This document shows, one piece after another, positions 8,904 through 17,665 of a DNA stretch of 64,000 bases. The notes under the pieces are model-generated. The model saw only the letters and a program-made list of their open reading frames with translations, ran no database searches and had not been told where the DNA came from. The position numbers and the translations under genes were made by a program. The stretch comes from Bacillota bacterium (GTDB taxonomy: Bacteria > Bacillota > Clostridia > Acetivibrionales > DTU013): the NCBI GenBank assembly GCA_023412915.1, contig JAEZRE010000020.1, forward strand, positions 186,001-250,000, read 5' to 3'. Position 1 is the first letter of the stretch; every line of letters starts with the position of its first letter.

Positions 8904-8941
8904 TTATCACGATAATTTGTGCTTTCAGTTTATCATGATAA
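8904..8941 (-). promoter_or_regulatory. Candidate operator pair upstream of kinase-regulator operon
   Basis: TTATCACGATAA (8904-8915) and TTATCATGATAA (8930-8941) are two copies of one 12-base palindrome, one mismatch apart, starting 26 bases from each other. On the minus strand a possible promoter (TTGAAA, 17-base spacer, TAAACT) overlaps the distal copy, so a bound protein could block transcription of the kinase operon. The binding protein is inferred, not known. Confidence 0.5.
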
Positions 8942-9232
8942 GCTCTTGGTTTCAATTTACCAATCCATTAGTCGAAAAGCAGTTCTGCTTATTACCATGC
9001 AAATATTGATGCGTACTGTTCCGGCTTGGTCCTGATAGCCCTACCGGAGCTAACTTTGTCAAAGGTTGTCAAAATTTGACCCTTCATTTCTTATTTTTTG
9101 CCCAGTTTTCTGGTATAATTTTATTGATTATATTCAATGTGGCAATCGCGTTTACTTTATTTCAAAACAATTCCGGCGTTTATTTTCATTCCAACTAAAA
9201 AATAACGGCGGATTCTTTATGGGGGTAAATGA
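8942..9232. other. Intergenic region between divergent kinase and surface-protein genes
   Basis: The rest of the 350-base gap holds no open frame I would call. TATAAT at 9114-9119 is a candidate -10 for the surface protein gene, without a clear -35 at the right distance. GGGGGT before ATG 9233 is the ribosome site. A run of C/G-rich inverted segments near 9021-9054 could fold, but I could not match it to a known riboswitch. Confidence 0.4.
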
Positions 9233-12200
9233 ATGAAGAACAGAACAAAACTGTTATCAGTAATACTGACACTGGCGCTTCTGTTATGCGCTTTTCCCGT
9301 GACGGCGTCTGCGACGGAATACACACCCTCAGACGGCGAGACGATGGATATATCCGCCTGTAAAAACGGCGATGTTATCACGATAGGAGCGGGGAGATCC
9401 GTGACATTGGATGGCAAATCCGTTACTTTAACAAATATTCGGATCATATGCGAGGCCGGGGTGAATCTGACGCTTCGGAATGTCGTAATAAATAACAACG
9501 GTTATTTAGGTGTTTGCCCGCTTACGTTCACGGGCGCGGGCAGCAAGCTTAACCTGGAAAACGGCACTGTGTCCGCACTTACGGGCGGCGCCACGGCTCC
9601 CGGCATTTCGGTGGAAGCCCTTGCGGAACTTGCCCTTGAAAACAACGGCACGTTGACTGTAACAGGCGGTGCAGGCAGCTCGGGCAGTACGGGCGGCGCA
9701 GGACTGCAATGCCCGAAAAGCGCGACATTGACGGTGTCAGGGGGGGGCGCGCTCAATGCTACGGGCGGTATGAACGGTGGCGCGGGCATCGGCGGCACTA
9801 ACAAGATTCCCTGCGGGTCTATCACGATCAAGGACGGTACGGTAACTGCGCTAGGGAGCGGAGTCAGAGGGAGCCTATATTTTTCTCATGGAATTGACGG
9901 CGGGGTAATCACTATATCGGGAGGAACGGTCAAATCCGCGAATATTAACTTGGGGGGAATCGGCGGCACCAGCAACGAGGGAAGCTTCATTTCAATCACG
10001 GGCGGAACAGTCACAGCCACGGCACGCGAAGCAACTCCAGGTATCGGCGGTACCGGTTCGTTGGGGTGCGATGTCACGATTACAGGCGGAACAGTGATAG
10101 CTGCAAACAGTCATTGTTCGCCGATAGGCAGAAGTATTTTCAGCAACTCGTATGACGGCAAAGTCGTTATTTCAGGAGGAACGGTAACAGCCCAAAGCTA
10201 CGGTTCGGCATTTGCGGGTATCGAAGGCAGTTATAGCGGGTCCGGCACTGTTACTATAACGGGAGGGACAGTAACAGCCACCGGCTTTAATACAAGTGCC
10301 GGTATCCGCGCAAGCGGTGCCGGAACAGGAACGGTTACTATTTCAGGAGGAACAGTAACGGCAACAGGCGGCGTAGCAGGCGCGGGAATCCGTGGAAGCG
10401 ATACGGGAACAGGCTCTGTTACTGTTTCAGGGGGGACGGTAACGGCCACAGGGGCCGCCACAAGCACCGGAATCTGCGGAAGTGGCGCCGGTACAGGCTC
10501 TGTCGCGATATCGGACAGTACGGTATATACCGGCGGAGGAACATGCGATTTGGGCTCAGGCCTTGCAGATACGGAAGAGACACTGTCTATCGGCGGAACG
10601 GCCATGGTATTCCTGCAAAACAACAACTGTACAACACCGACGACTACGACGCACACTAATTTTACATATCCTATAGGTACTGCAGAGGTGTTCGGTACAG
10701 CCATTTCCTTACCAAGCACATGGACGACCGGCTTCGGCGCATATCTGCGGTCCTGCACGCTTTCCTATGACGTAAACGGCGGGGATGGCGCCGCGCCCGA
10801 TTCCGTGACACGGCTTTATGGCGCAGCGGTTACTCTGTCCGACGGCAGCGGCCTTTCGCTTGCGAATTACCACTTTGACGGCTGGAACACAGCGGCTGAC
10901 GGGAGAGGGGATTCATATGCCGCGGGCGGAAGTTATACACTTGAGGCGGATACCACGCTTTACGCAAAGTGGGCGGCCAATGCGTATACTGTGAGCTACG
11001 ACGCCAACGGCGGTACGGTAACCCCGGCTACACAGGTGAAGCTGTACGGCTCCACTTATGGAAAAGCGTCTGACGGCACGACAGACGACGTGATGCCGAT
11101 ACCCGCATGGGAAGGCCATGCTTTCACGGGCTGGTATACTGCGGCAAGCGGCGGCACGAAGGTTACCGACTCCGATACGGTAAGCATCACTGAGGATACT
11201 ACGTTTTACGCCCATTGGGAAACGAAGAGCTATATAAGTTCAGCAGCGATAACCATGGCGGCAGCTGTGGCGGGAGCAGCGCCGCAAACGGCGGAACAGG
11301 TGGAAACAGCAACGGCAAATGCCGACTATACCGTATCAAATGTAGTGTGGAACGAAGCGCTGACAGCTGAAAATTTATTCAAGGCCGGGCAGGTATATAC
11401 TGCAACCGTGACCCTGACCTCAAAGAACGGCAAGGAGTTCCAGACGGCAGCCTTCACGCCGGCAGTGGCAGGTTCATCCTCGGTAGGCACAACAACTACC
11501 ACCGGAACAGGGACAGGCAATACGGCAAGCTTCACGGTTACCTTCCCCGCAACAGCAGCACAGTCGGTAACAGGCATAGCGGTAAAGACACAGCCGGCCA
11601 GGCTGACCTATACGGAGGGGGAAACTCTCGACCTTTCCGGGCTGGCGGCAACCCTCACCTACAATGACGGAGCAACTGCGGATGTTGCCTTTGCACAGTT
11701 TGCAGACAACAGCATCACAGCAAGCCCTGCAAACGGGACAGTACTGTCTGTGTCAGCTCATGATGGAAACCCGGTTACGCTTACATGTAACGGACAGGAG
11801 GCCACAACAAGCAATTTGGCTGTAAGTGCGGCAACGCCTTCAGCGCCGGGAGCACCAACCATTCAATCCGCGATCGCGGGAGACGGATATGTAAATATAA
11901 CCTGGAGCGGAGTGGCGGGTTCGACAGGCTATAAAGTATATGCAAGCACCACGCCCTGTAATTATAGCTCGCCTGCAACTACAGTTGCCGGAGCGGTATT
12001 CAGTTGTGACGTCACAGGGCTTACCAACGGCACAACCTATTACTTTGTTGTAAAAGCAAGTAATGACGGAGGCGACAGCGCATATTCCAATGAAATCAGC
12101 GCAACGCCTCAAGTCGAGGCGCCGGGAGCGCCAGTTCTTCAATCCGCGAGCGCGGGAGACGGATATGTAAATATAACCTGGAGCGGAGTGGCAGGTTCGA

Positions 12201-13975
12201 CAGGCTATAAAGTATATGCAAGCGCTACGCCCGGTAATTATAGCTTGCCTGCAACTACAGTTGCCGGAGCGGTATTCAGTTGTGACGTTACAGGGCTTAC
12301 CAACGGCAGGACCTATTATTTCGCAGTCAAAGCAATCAATCCTGGCGGCGACAGCGCATTTTCCAATGAAGTCAGCGCAATGCCCAAAGCTGTTCCGGGA
12401 GCGCCTGTAACTGTAACGGCTGCAGCCGGAAATCGAAAGGCTACGGTAAGCTTTACCGCGCCGGCTGACAATGGCGGAAGGCCGATTACAGGATACGTCG
12501 TGACTTCAAGCCCGGGTAATATTACAGCAGCGGGAACAGGCACAACCATCACTGTTACCGGCTTGACAAACGGTACTGCCTATACCTTTACAGTAAAAGC
12601 TGTAAATGAAGTCGGAAACGGTCCGGAATCGGCGACTTCCAACGCGGTAACACCTCATGCGGCGTCCGGCGGTGAAAACAGCAACAGTACGGCAACGCAA
12701 CCTGAAACCCAGCCTCCGGCGAATTCAGGCGTCGTCGTACTGGTCAACGGCAGGACTGAAAATGTCGGGACAGCTACCACCACTAACGAAGGAAACACGA
12801 CTGTGACAACGATTACGGTAGATTCGCTGAAGCTGGAGCAGAAGCTTGCAGCCGAAGGCAACCATGCGGTAGTGACAATCTCGGTCAAAACAAAGTCCGA
12901 TATAGTAGTTGGAGAACTGAACGGACAAATGGTCAAGAACATGGAAAACAAACAGGCGATATTGGAGCTGAAGACCGAAAACGCAACCTACACGCTGCCC
13001 GCGCAGCAGATAAACATCAGCGCAATAGCGAATCAACTTGGAAGCAATGTAGAGCTTAAGGATATCAAGGTGCAGGTAGAGATTTCGAAAGCTGCCGCAG
13101 GAAATGTCCAACTGGTGGAAAACTCAGCAAAGCAGGGTGAATTCTCAATCATGGCGCCGCCTGTCGAGTTCAGCGTGAGATGCACTTACGGAGCCAAAAC
13201 AGTTGAGGTTTCAAGCTTCAATGCTTATGTGGAAAGGACCATAGCAATCCCCGAAGGTATTAACCCGGATAAAATAACCACGGGTGTAATTGTAGATCCT
13301 GACGGGACGACAAGGCATGTGCCTACCAGGGTGACAGTCATCGACGGCAAATACTACGCGGTCATCAACAGCCTGACCAACAGCCTTTACTCGGTAGTGT
13401 GGCATCCGATGGAATTCAAGGACGTTGCAAACCACTGGGCTAAAGAAGCTGTAAATGACATGGGCTCCAGAATGGTCATCGGCGGAGTCGGCAACGATAT
13501 GTTTGAACCTGACAGATATATCATGCGTGCGGAATTTGCGGCTATAGTAGTCAGGGCATTGGGGCTCAAACCCGGAAGCGGGAGCAATCCATTCACCGAT
13601 GTCAGCGATACCGCCTGGTACTGCGATTATATTAAAACAGCGGTGGAGTACAAGCTAATATCCGGCTACGATAACGGCAAATTCGGTCCGAATGATAAGA
13701 TAACCCGTGAACAGGCTATGACAATCATTGCGAGGGCAATGAATATCACAGGGCTGAAGGCTGGATTAAATATGAGCGAATTCGACAAGCTGCCAGGGGT
13801 ATTCACAGACGTTGATAAAGCTTCGGACTATGCGAAAAATGCTATCGCGGCTTGTGTCGGTAGCGGTGTTGTTTCCGGAAGAAGCGACAAGCTGATTGCC
13901 CCGAAGGACAGCATTACAAGGGCAGAGGTAGCGGTGATTGTTCAGAGGCTACTGCGCAAATCCGGTCTGATATAA
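9233..13975 (+). CDS. Secreted SLH-domain surface protein with beta-helix, InlB-type and FN3 repeats
   Basis: 1580 residues. Signal peptide at 1-28 (cleavage near ASA-TE). Residues about 40-470 form a Gly/Thr-rich repeat region with many SGGTVTATG units, as in right-handed beta-helix surface proteins. Next come two Listeria-Bacteroides (InlB B) type repeats (about 510-665; YDANGG, FTGWYT, TTFYAHW), an Ig-like segment, three fibronectin type III domains (about 870-1140), a Thr/Asn-rich linker, a further folded region, and three SLH domains at the C-terminus (FKDVANHWAKEA, FTDVSDTAW, FTDVDKASDY). SLH domains hold proteins to secondary wall polymers. Probably an adhesin or S-layer-associated protein; no catalytic domain seen. 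Confidence 0.9.
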   Translation: MKNRTKLLSVILTLALLLCAFPVTASATEYTPSDGETMDISACKNGDVITIGAGRSVTLDGKSVTLTNIRIICEAGVNLTLRNVVINNNGYLGVCPLTFTGAGSKLNLENGTVSALTGGATAPGISVEALAELALENNGTLTVTGGAGSSGSTGGAGLQCPKSATLTVSGGGALNATGGMNGGAGIGGTNKIPCGSITIKDGTVTALGSGVRGSLYFSHGIDGGVITISGGTVKSANINLGGIGGTSNEGSFISITGGTVTATAREATPGIGGTGSLGCDVTITGGTVIAANSHCSPIGRSIFSNSYDGKVVISGGTVTAQSYGSAFAGIEGSYSGSGTVTITGGTVTATGFNTSAGIRASGAGTGTVTISGGTVTATGGVAGAGIRGSDTGTGSVTVSGGTVTATGAATSTGICGSGAGTGSVAISDSTVYTGGGTCDLGSGLADTEETLSIGGTAMVFLQNNNCTTPTTTTHTNFTYPIGTAEVFGTAISLPSTWTTGFGAYLRSCTLSYDVNGGDGAAPDSVTRLYGAAVTLSDGSGLSLANYHFDGWNTAADGRGDSYAAGGSYTLEADTTLYAKWAANAYTVSYDANGGTVTPATQVKLYGSTYGKASDGTTDDVMPIPAWEGHAFTGWYTAASGGTKVTDSDTVSITEDTTFYAHWETKSYISSAAITMAAAVAGAAPQTAEQVETATANADYTVSNVVWNEALTAENLFKAGQVYTATVTLTSKNGKEFQTAAFTPAVAGSSSVGTTTTTGTGTGNTASFTVTFPATAAQSVTGIAVKTQPARLTYTEGETLDLSGLAATLTYNDGATADVAFAQFADNSITASPANGTVLSVSAHDGNPVTLTCNGQEATTSNLAVSAATPSAPGAPTIQSAIAGDGYVNITWSGVAGSTGYKVYASTTPCNYSSPATTVAGAVFSCDVTGLTNGTTYYFVVKASNDGGDSAYSNEISATPQVEAPGAPVLQSASAGDGYVNITWSGVAGSTGYKVYASATPGNYSLPATTVAGAVFSCDVTGLTNGRTYYFAVKAINPGGDSAFSNEVSAMPKAVPGAPVTVTAAAGNRKATVSFTAPADNGGRPITGYVVTSSPGNITAAGTGTTITVTGLTNGTAYTFTVKAVNEVGNGPESATSNAVTPHAASGGENSNSTATQPETQPPANSGVVVLVNGRTENVGTATTTNEGNTTVTTITVDSLKLEQKLAAEGNHAVVTISVKTKSDIVVGELNGQMVKNMENKQAILELKTENATYTLPAQQINISAIANQLGSNVELKDIKVQVEISKAAAGNVQLVENSAKQGEFSIMAPPVEFSVRCTYGAKTVEVSSFNAYVERTIAIPEGINPDKITTGVIVDPDGTTRHVPTRVTVIDGKYYAVINSLTNSLYSVVWHPMEFKDVANHWAKEAVNDMGSRMVIGGVGNDMFEPDRYIMRAEFAAIVVRALGLKPGSGSNPFTDVSDTAWYCDYIKTAVEYKLISGYDNGKFGPNDKITREQAMTIIARAMNITGLKAGLNMSEFDKLPGVFTDVDKASDYAKNAIAACVGSGVVSGRSDKLIAPKDSITRAEVAVIVQRLLRKSGLI
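11843..12394 (+). repeat. Tandem duplication encoding two near-identical FN3 domains
   Basis: Two in-frame copies of a 276-base (92-codon) unit, 11843-12118 and 12119-12394. Long stretches are identical at base level, including third codon positions, so the duplication is recent or kept alike by gene conversion. The third FN3 domain, which follows directly, is much more divergent. Confidence 0.88.
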
Positions 13976-13998
13976 CCAGATTAACAAGTATTAAAATT

Positions 13999-14040
13999 GC
14001 AGCCTGCGGAGCACAATTAAAGCTCCGCAGGCTGCTTGCT
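13999..14040 (+). terminator. Probable terminator after the surface protein gene
   Basis: Perfect 14-base arms (13999-14012 and 14022-14035, GCAGCCTGCGGAGC) around a 9-base loop, 21 bases after the stop codon. The following T run is short and interrupted (TTGCTTATGTTTT), so termination strength is uncertain. Confidence 0.75.
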
Positions 14041-14111
14041 TATGTTTTCGAAGCCGCAGGCGATACAAGCAAGGGTTTGACTAAGATCTGTCGGTTTGAC
14101 TAAAAGACCGG

Positions 14112-14140
14112 TTGACGCAACATGTTGTATGTGGTAATAT
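14112..14140 (+). promoter_or_regulatory. Promoter for the riboswitch-nrdDG transcript
   Basis: TTGACG (14112-14117), a 17-base spacer and TAATAT (14135-14140), ending 22 bases before the cobalamin aptamer. The spacer begins with the palindrome CAACATGTTG, a possible regulator site; I do not see a clear NrdR box. Confidence 0.7.
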
Positions 14141-14162
14141 AAATACAACTAAATATTGTTAA

Positions 14163-14316
14163 TTCAGGTGACTGTTCACACAGTAAAAAGGGAAGCAGGT
14201 GAAAGTCCTGCACGGTCCCGCCGCTGTAATGGAGAGGCATTTCCTGCGGATCCACTGGATATGTCCGGGAAGGAATGGAATGCCGATGAGCCAGAGTCAG
14301 AAGACCTGCCTGTATT
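14163..14316 (+). promoter_or_regulatory. Cobalamin (adenosylcobalamin) riboswitch
   Basis: Conserved landmarks are in order: GGGAAGCAGGTGAAAGTCC, the B12-box-type core ACGGTCCCGCCGCTGTAA, then GCCGATGAGCCAGAGTCAG and AAGACCTGCC. It stands directly upstream of the class III nucleotide reductase operon. Known logic is that B12 binding shuts expression off; here it would repress the B12-independent reductase when B12 is available. Confidence 0.95.
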
Positions 14317-14382
14317 TATTGCACCATTTGCTCTACGATCGATAGGGGGTGTCCGATACTTTACTGGTATTGAATAACCGCG

Positions 14383-14412
14383 GCCTCCCGACGCTTTGTC
14401 CGGAGGCTTTTT
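14383..14412 (+). terminator. Terminator of the cobalamin riboswitch
   Basis: GCCTCC (14383-14388) pairs with GGAGGC (14402-14407) and is followed by TTTTT. It sits between aptamer and nrdD, so it is the likely off-state platform. Confidence 0.8.
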
Positions 14413-14465
14413 CTACCGAATGCGGATGAAAGTTTTAATTTACTTTAAGAGGAAGTGTATAGCGG

Positions 14466-16790
14466 ATGATAACGAAAATAAGGAAAAGGGATGGAAGGGA
14501 AGCGCCCTTCAATATCGAGAAGATCTCCAACGCCATATTCAAGGCTACGAGAGCCGCTGGAAAAGAAGATTACACGGCAGCGCTGACTCTCGCGGAAAAA
14601 GTAGTGGAGAGGCTTGAGGAAAACCCTGACAAAAAAGTTCCTGGAGTCGAGGAAATACAGGATATCGTTGAAAAAGTGCTGATCGAGTCGGGGTATGCCG
14701 CGACCGCAAAGCAGTACATACTATACCGAGCCGAACGTACGAAAATCCGGGAAATGGATACGCGTCTGATGAAGGTCTATGAAGAGCTGACCTTCAAGGA
14801 TGCCAGGGACAACGACCTGAAACGGGAAAACGCCAACATAGACGGCGATACTTCAATGGGCACAATGCTCAGGTATGGTTCCGAGGGTGCGAAGCAGTTC
14901 AATGAACTGTTCGTATTGAAGCCTGAGCATGCAAGGGCGCACAGGGATGGAGACATTCACATACACGACATGGATTTTATGACGCTGACTACCACCTGCT
15001 GCCAGATCGACATAGAAAAGCTGTTCAAAGGCGGCTTTAGCACCGGACATGGCTTTTTGAGAGAGCCCCAGGATATTCACAGCTATTCCGCTCTCGCCTG
15101 TATTGCAATACAGTCGAATCAAAACGACCAGCACGGCGGACAGAGCATACCGAATTTTGATTACGGTATGGCGCCGGGCGTAGCTAAAACCTACGTTAAA
15201 AGGTACAGGCAGAATCTAGCCAAAATACTGGAATGGCTTACTGAAGACTGCGGCGTTCAAACAAAGCTGAACGATATTTTTGATGAAATAACAGGCAAGA
15301 CCGGAATTTTACCAGCTTTGGGAGTTATGGATGAATATTGCGCCGTTGAGAAAAAGTATCTGGAAAGCGTTATAGATAACCAGGCTGTTATATTGAAAGC
15401 TCAGGATTTTGCCCGCAGAAAGGCCGAAGCGGAAACAGAACGCGATACCTATCAGGCGATGGAAGCTCTCGTACATAACCTGAACACGATGCACAGCCGC
15501 GCGGGTGCACAAATACCGTTCAGCTCCGTGAATTACGGCACCGACACCTCCCCGGAAGGCAGGATGGTAATCAGAAACCTGCTTTTAGCGACCGAAGCCG
15601 GTCTGGGAAACAGTGAGACGCCCATTTTCCCAATCCACATATTCAAAGTGAAGGAAGGCGTGAGCTATGAGCCCGGAGATCCGAACTACGATCTGTTCAA
15701 GCTGGCTTGCAGAGTGAGTGCAAAGAGACTTTTCCCCAATTTCTCCTTTTTGGACGCTCCCTTCAATCTGAAATACTACAGACAGGGCAGGCCGGAAACC
15801 GAGATCGCCTATATGGGCTGCAGGACCAGGGTGGTAGGGAACGTATACGACCCTTCGAGAGAGATAATAAACAGCAGGGGCAACCTGAGCTTTACGACTA
15901 TAAACCTCCCGAGGCTTGCGCTTCGCAACGGCGGGAACATGGATACATTTTTCTTGGAGCTTGATGAAAAAATCGACCTTGTCATTGATCAACTGCTGGA
16001 GCGATTTGAAATACAGGCGCGCAGAAAGGTCAAAAACTTTCCGTTCCTCATGGGGCAAGGAATTTGGCTGGATTCCGGCAAGCTGGACTGGGAGGATGAG
16101 ATCAGGGAGGTACTAAAGCATGGAACCTTGTCCATGGGCTTCATAGGTCTGGCGGAATGCCTGAAGGCATTGACGGGGAAGCATCACGGCGAATCGGAGG
16201 AGGCTCAGGCCCTGGGCTTGAAAATCATCGGACATATGCGAAGCCGTATGGATGAAGCCGGTAAAAAATACGGAATGAATTTTACGCTGCTGGCTACGCC
16301 CGCGGAAGGGCTTTCAGGACGCTTCGTAAGGCTGGATCGGGGTATTTTCGGCAATATAGAAGGCATTACAGACAGGGAATACTACACCAACAGCTTCCAT
16401 GTACCTGTCCATTTCACGATCGGGGCATATGATAAAATACGCCTGGAGTCTCCGTACCACGAGCTTACGAATGCCGGGCACATTACCTATATCGAATTGA
16501 ACGGCGATCCGACGCAGAACGTTCAGGCGTTCGAAAAGATCATACGCTGCATGAAAGAGGCCGGAATAGGCTACGGAGCGATCAATCACCCTGTCGACAG
16601 GGACCCTGTCTGCGGCTTCACGGGCATCATAGGGAACGAATGCCCGAAATGCGGGAGGCCGGAGGGGGATACAAGATTCGAAAGGATCAGGCGGATTACC
16701 GGCTATCTTGTTGGCACGCTCGACAGGTTCAACGACGCTAAAAAAGCCGAAGTAAGGGACAGGCTCGGGCATTTTTCCTGTGAGTCATGA
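14466..16790 (+). CDS. nrdD: Anaerobic (class III) ribonucleoside-triphosphate reductase
   Basis: 774 residues. It reduces ribonucleoside triphosphates to deoxy forms with a glycyl radical, only without oxygen. N-terminal ATP-cone (residues 1-95, beginning MITKIRKRDGREAPF) for allosteric control; catalytic barrel; C-terminal zinc site with CGFTG and CPKCG; glycyl-radical loop RITGYLVGT near the C-terminus. Under the cobalamin riboswitch and coupled to nrdG by an ATGA overlap. Ordinary length, no damage seen. Confidence 0.97.
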   Translation: MITKIRKRDGREAPFNIEKISNAIFKATRAAGKEDYTAALTLAEKVVERLEENPDKKVPGVEEIQDIVEKVLIESGYAATAKQYILYRAERTKIREMDTRLMKVYEELTFKDARDNDLKRENANIDGDTSMGTMLRYGSEGAKQFNELFVLKPEHARAHRDGDIHIHDMDFMTLTTTCCQIDIEKLFKGGFSTGHGFLREPQDIHSYSALACIAIQSNQNDQHGGQSIPNFDYGMAPGVAKTYVKRYRQNLAKILEWLTEDCGVQTKLNDIFDEITGKTGILPALGVMDEYCAVEKKYLESVIDNQAVILKAQDFARRKAEAETERDTYQAMEALVHNLNTMHSRAGAQIPFSSVNYGTDTSPEGRMVIRNLLLATEAGLGNSETPIFPIHIFKVKEGVSYEPGDPNYDLFKLACRVSAKRLFPNFSFLDAPFNLKYYRQGRPETEIAYMGCRTRVVGNVYDPSREIINSRGNLSFTTINLPRLALRNGGNMDTFFLELDEKIDLVIDQLLERFEIQARRKVKNFPFLMGQGIWLDSGKLDWEDEIREVLKHGTLSMGFIGLAECLKALTGKHHGESEEAQALGLKIIGHMRSRMDEAGKKYGMNFTLLATPAEGLSGRFVRLDRGIFGNIEGITDREYYTNSFHVPVHFTIGAYDKIRLESPYHELTNAGHITYIELNGDPTQNVQAFEKIIRCMKEAGIGYGAINHPVDRDPVCGFTGIIGNECPKCGRPEGDTRFERIRRITGYLVGTLDRFNDAKKAEVRDRLGHFSCES

Positions 16791-16804
16791 TAAGGAGTAA
16801 ACAG

Positions 16805-17311
16805 ATGGATATTGAGCTGAGGATTGCCGGGCTGGAAAGAGAATCCATTGTCGACGGGCCTGGGATCAGGCTGGTCGTTTTTGCCCAGGGCTGCAAGCAT
16901 AACTGCCCCGGCTGCCACAATCCATCCACTCACCCTTTTACCGGAGGTACGACTGCGAGCATCGCGTCGATACTTGAGATATTGCGCAGAAACCCGCTGC
17001 TGGATGGGATCACATTGAGCGGAGGCGAGCCCTTTGAACAGGCGGAGGGCTTTGCCGCGCTTGCCTACGAGACGGGCAGGATGGGGTATCAAGTAATGAC
17101 CTATACGGGATATACCTACGAGGAACTCCTTGCAGGCTCTGTTGACAGACCGGGCTGGGGCCGTTTGCTCGACAGCACGGATATCCTCGTAGACGGTCCG
17201 TTTGTCCTGGAGAAAAGGAATCTGCTCTTAAGGTTCAGGGGCTCGGAAAACCAGCGGCTGATAGATGTGAAAAGGACGAAGGCCGAAAACAGGGTAGTCG
17301 TTATTGAATAA
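16805..17311 (+). CDS. nrdG: Anaerobic ribonucleotide reductase activating protein (radical SAM)
   Basis: About 168 residues. A radical-SAM enzyme that installs the glycyl radical in NrdD. It has CKHNCPGC, the Cx3Cx2C motif holding the 4Fe-4S cluster, and SGGEPF, the SAM-binding GGE motif. ATG 16805 is preferred because AAGGAG lies 7 bases upstream; an in-frame ATG at 16787 overlaps the nrdD stop but has no better ribosome site. Same operon as nrdD. Confidence 0.95.
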   Translation: MDIELRIAGLERESIVDGPGIRLVVFAQGCKHNCPGCHNPSTHPFTGGTTASIASILEILRRNPLLDGITLSGGEPFEQAEGFAALAYETGRMGYQVMTYTGYTYEELLAGSVDRPGWGRLLDSTDILVDGPFVLEKRNLLLRFRGSENQRLIDVKRTKAENRVVVIE

Positions 17312-17336
17312 TCCGATTATGTGCGGGGGTGTTGCC

Positions 17337-17558
17337 GTGGCTTGTACCAGGAAGGAAAACTTAGGCGGTGTAAATAGCTGTAAATGCACTTTCACTGATT
17401 GCGATAAATGGGGCAAATGCTGCTCCTGTGTTTTGTTCCATCGCACGAAAGGAGGCATACCTGGCTGCTTTTTCACCGAGGAAGCGGAGAGGACCGGAAA
17501 CCGTGACGTGGATTATTTTATAAAGAATATCGGCGTCCCGATGAAGGAGCGCAATTAG
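17337..17558 (+). CDS. Small cysteine-rich protein (DUF6485-like)
   Basis: 73 residues from GTG 17337, which has GGGGG six bases upstream; the frame could also open further up at 17304. Six Cys fall in a pattern CKCTFTDCDKWGKCCSC, and a later CFF, likely a small metal or Fe-S binding fold. It looks like the short DUF6485 family common in anaerobes; the function is unknown. It starts 26 bases after nrdG and may be co-transcribed. Confidence 0.75.
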   Translation: MACTRKENLGGVNSCKCTFTDCDKWGKCCSCVLFHRTKGGIPGCFFTEEAERTGNRDVDYFIKNIGVPMKERN

Positions 17559-17665
17559 CCTGAGGGTGGAACTTGCAGCAACGAATATCTGAAACATTTT
17601 CAAACATTTATATTGAAAAGCCGTATATCAATAATGTGAAATAACGGTTTGAAAAGAGGTTTGAT

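Noticed and set aside
9985..10560. Possible CRISPR-like periodic repeats
   Set aside because: The periodicity is in-frame coding repetition (GGTVTA units) without constant repeats or unique spacers.
9502..12951. Several long minus-strand frames within the surface protein gene
   Set aside because: They are Pro/Val/Thr-rich mirror images of the Gly/Thr repeats and lack ribosome sites.
14156..14377. Open frame over the cobalamin riboswitch
   Set aside because: It coincides with the conserved aptamer bases and has no ribosome site or recognisable product.
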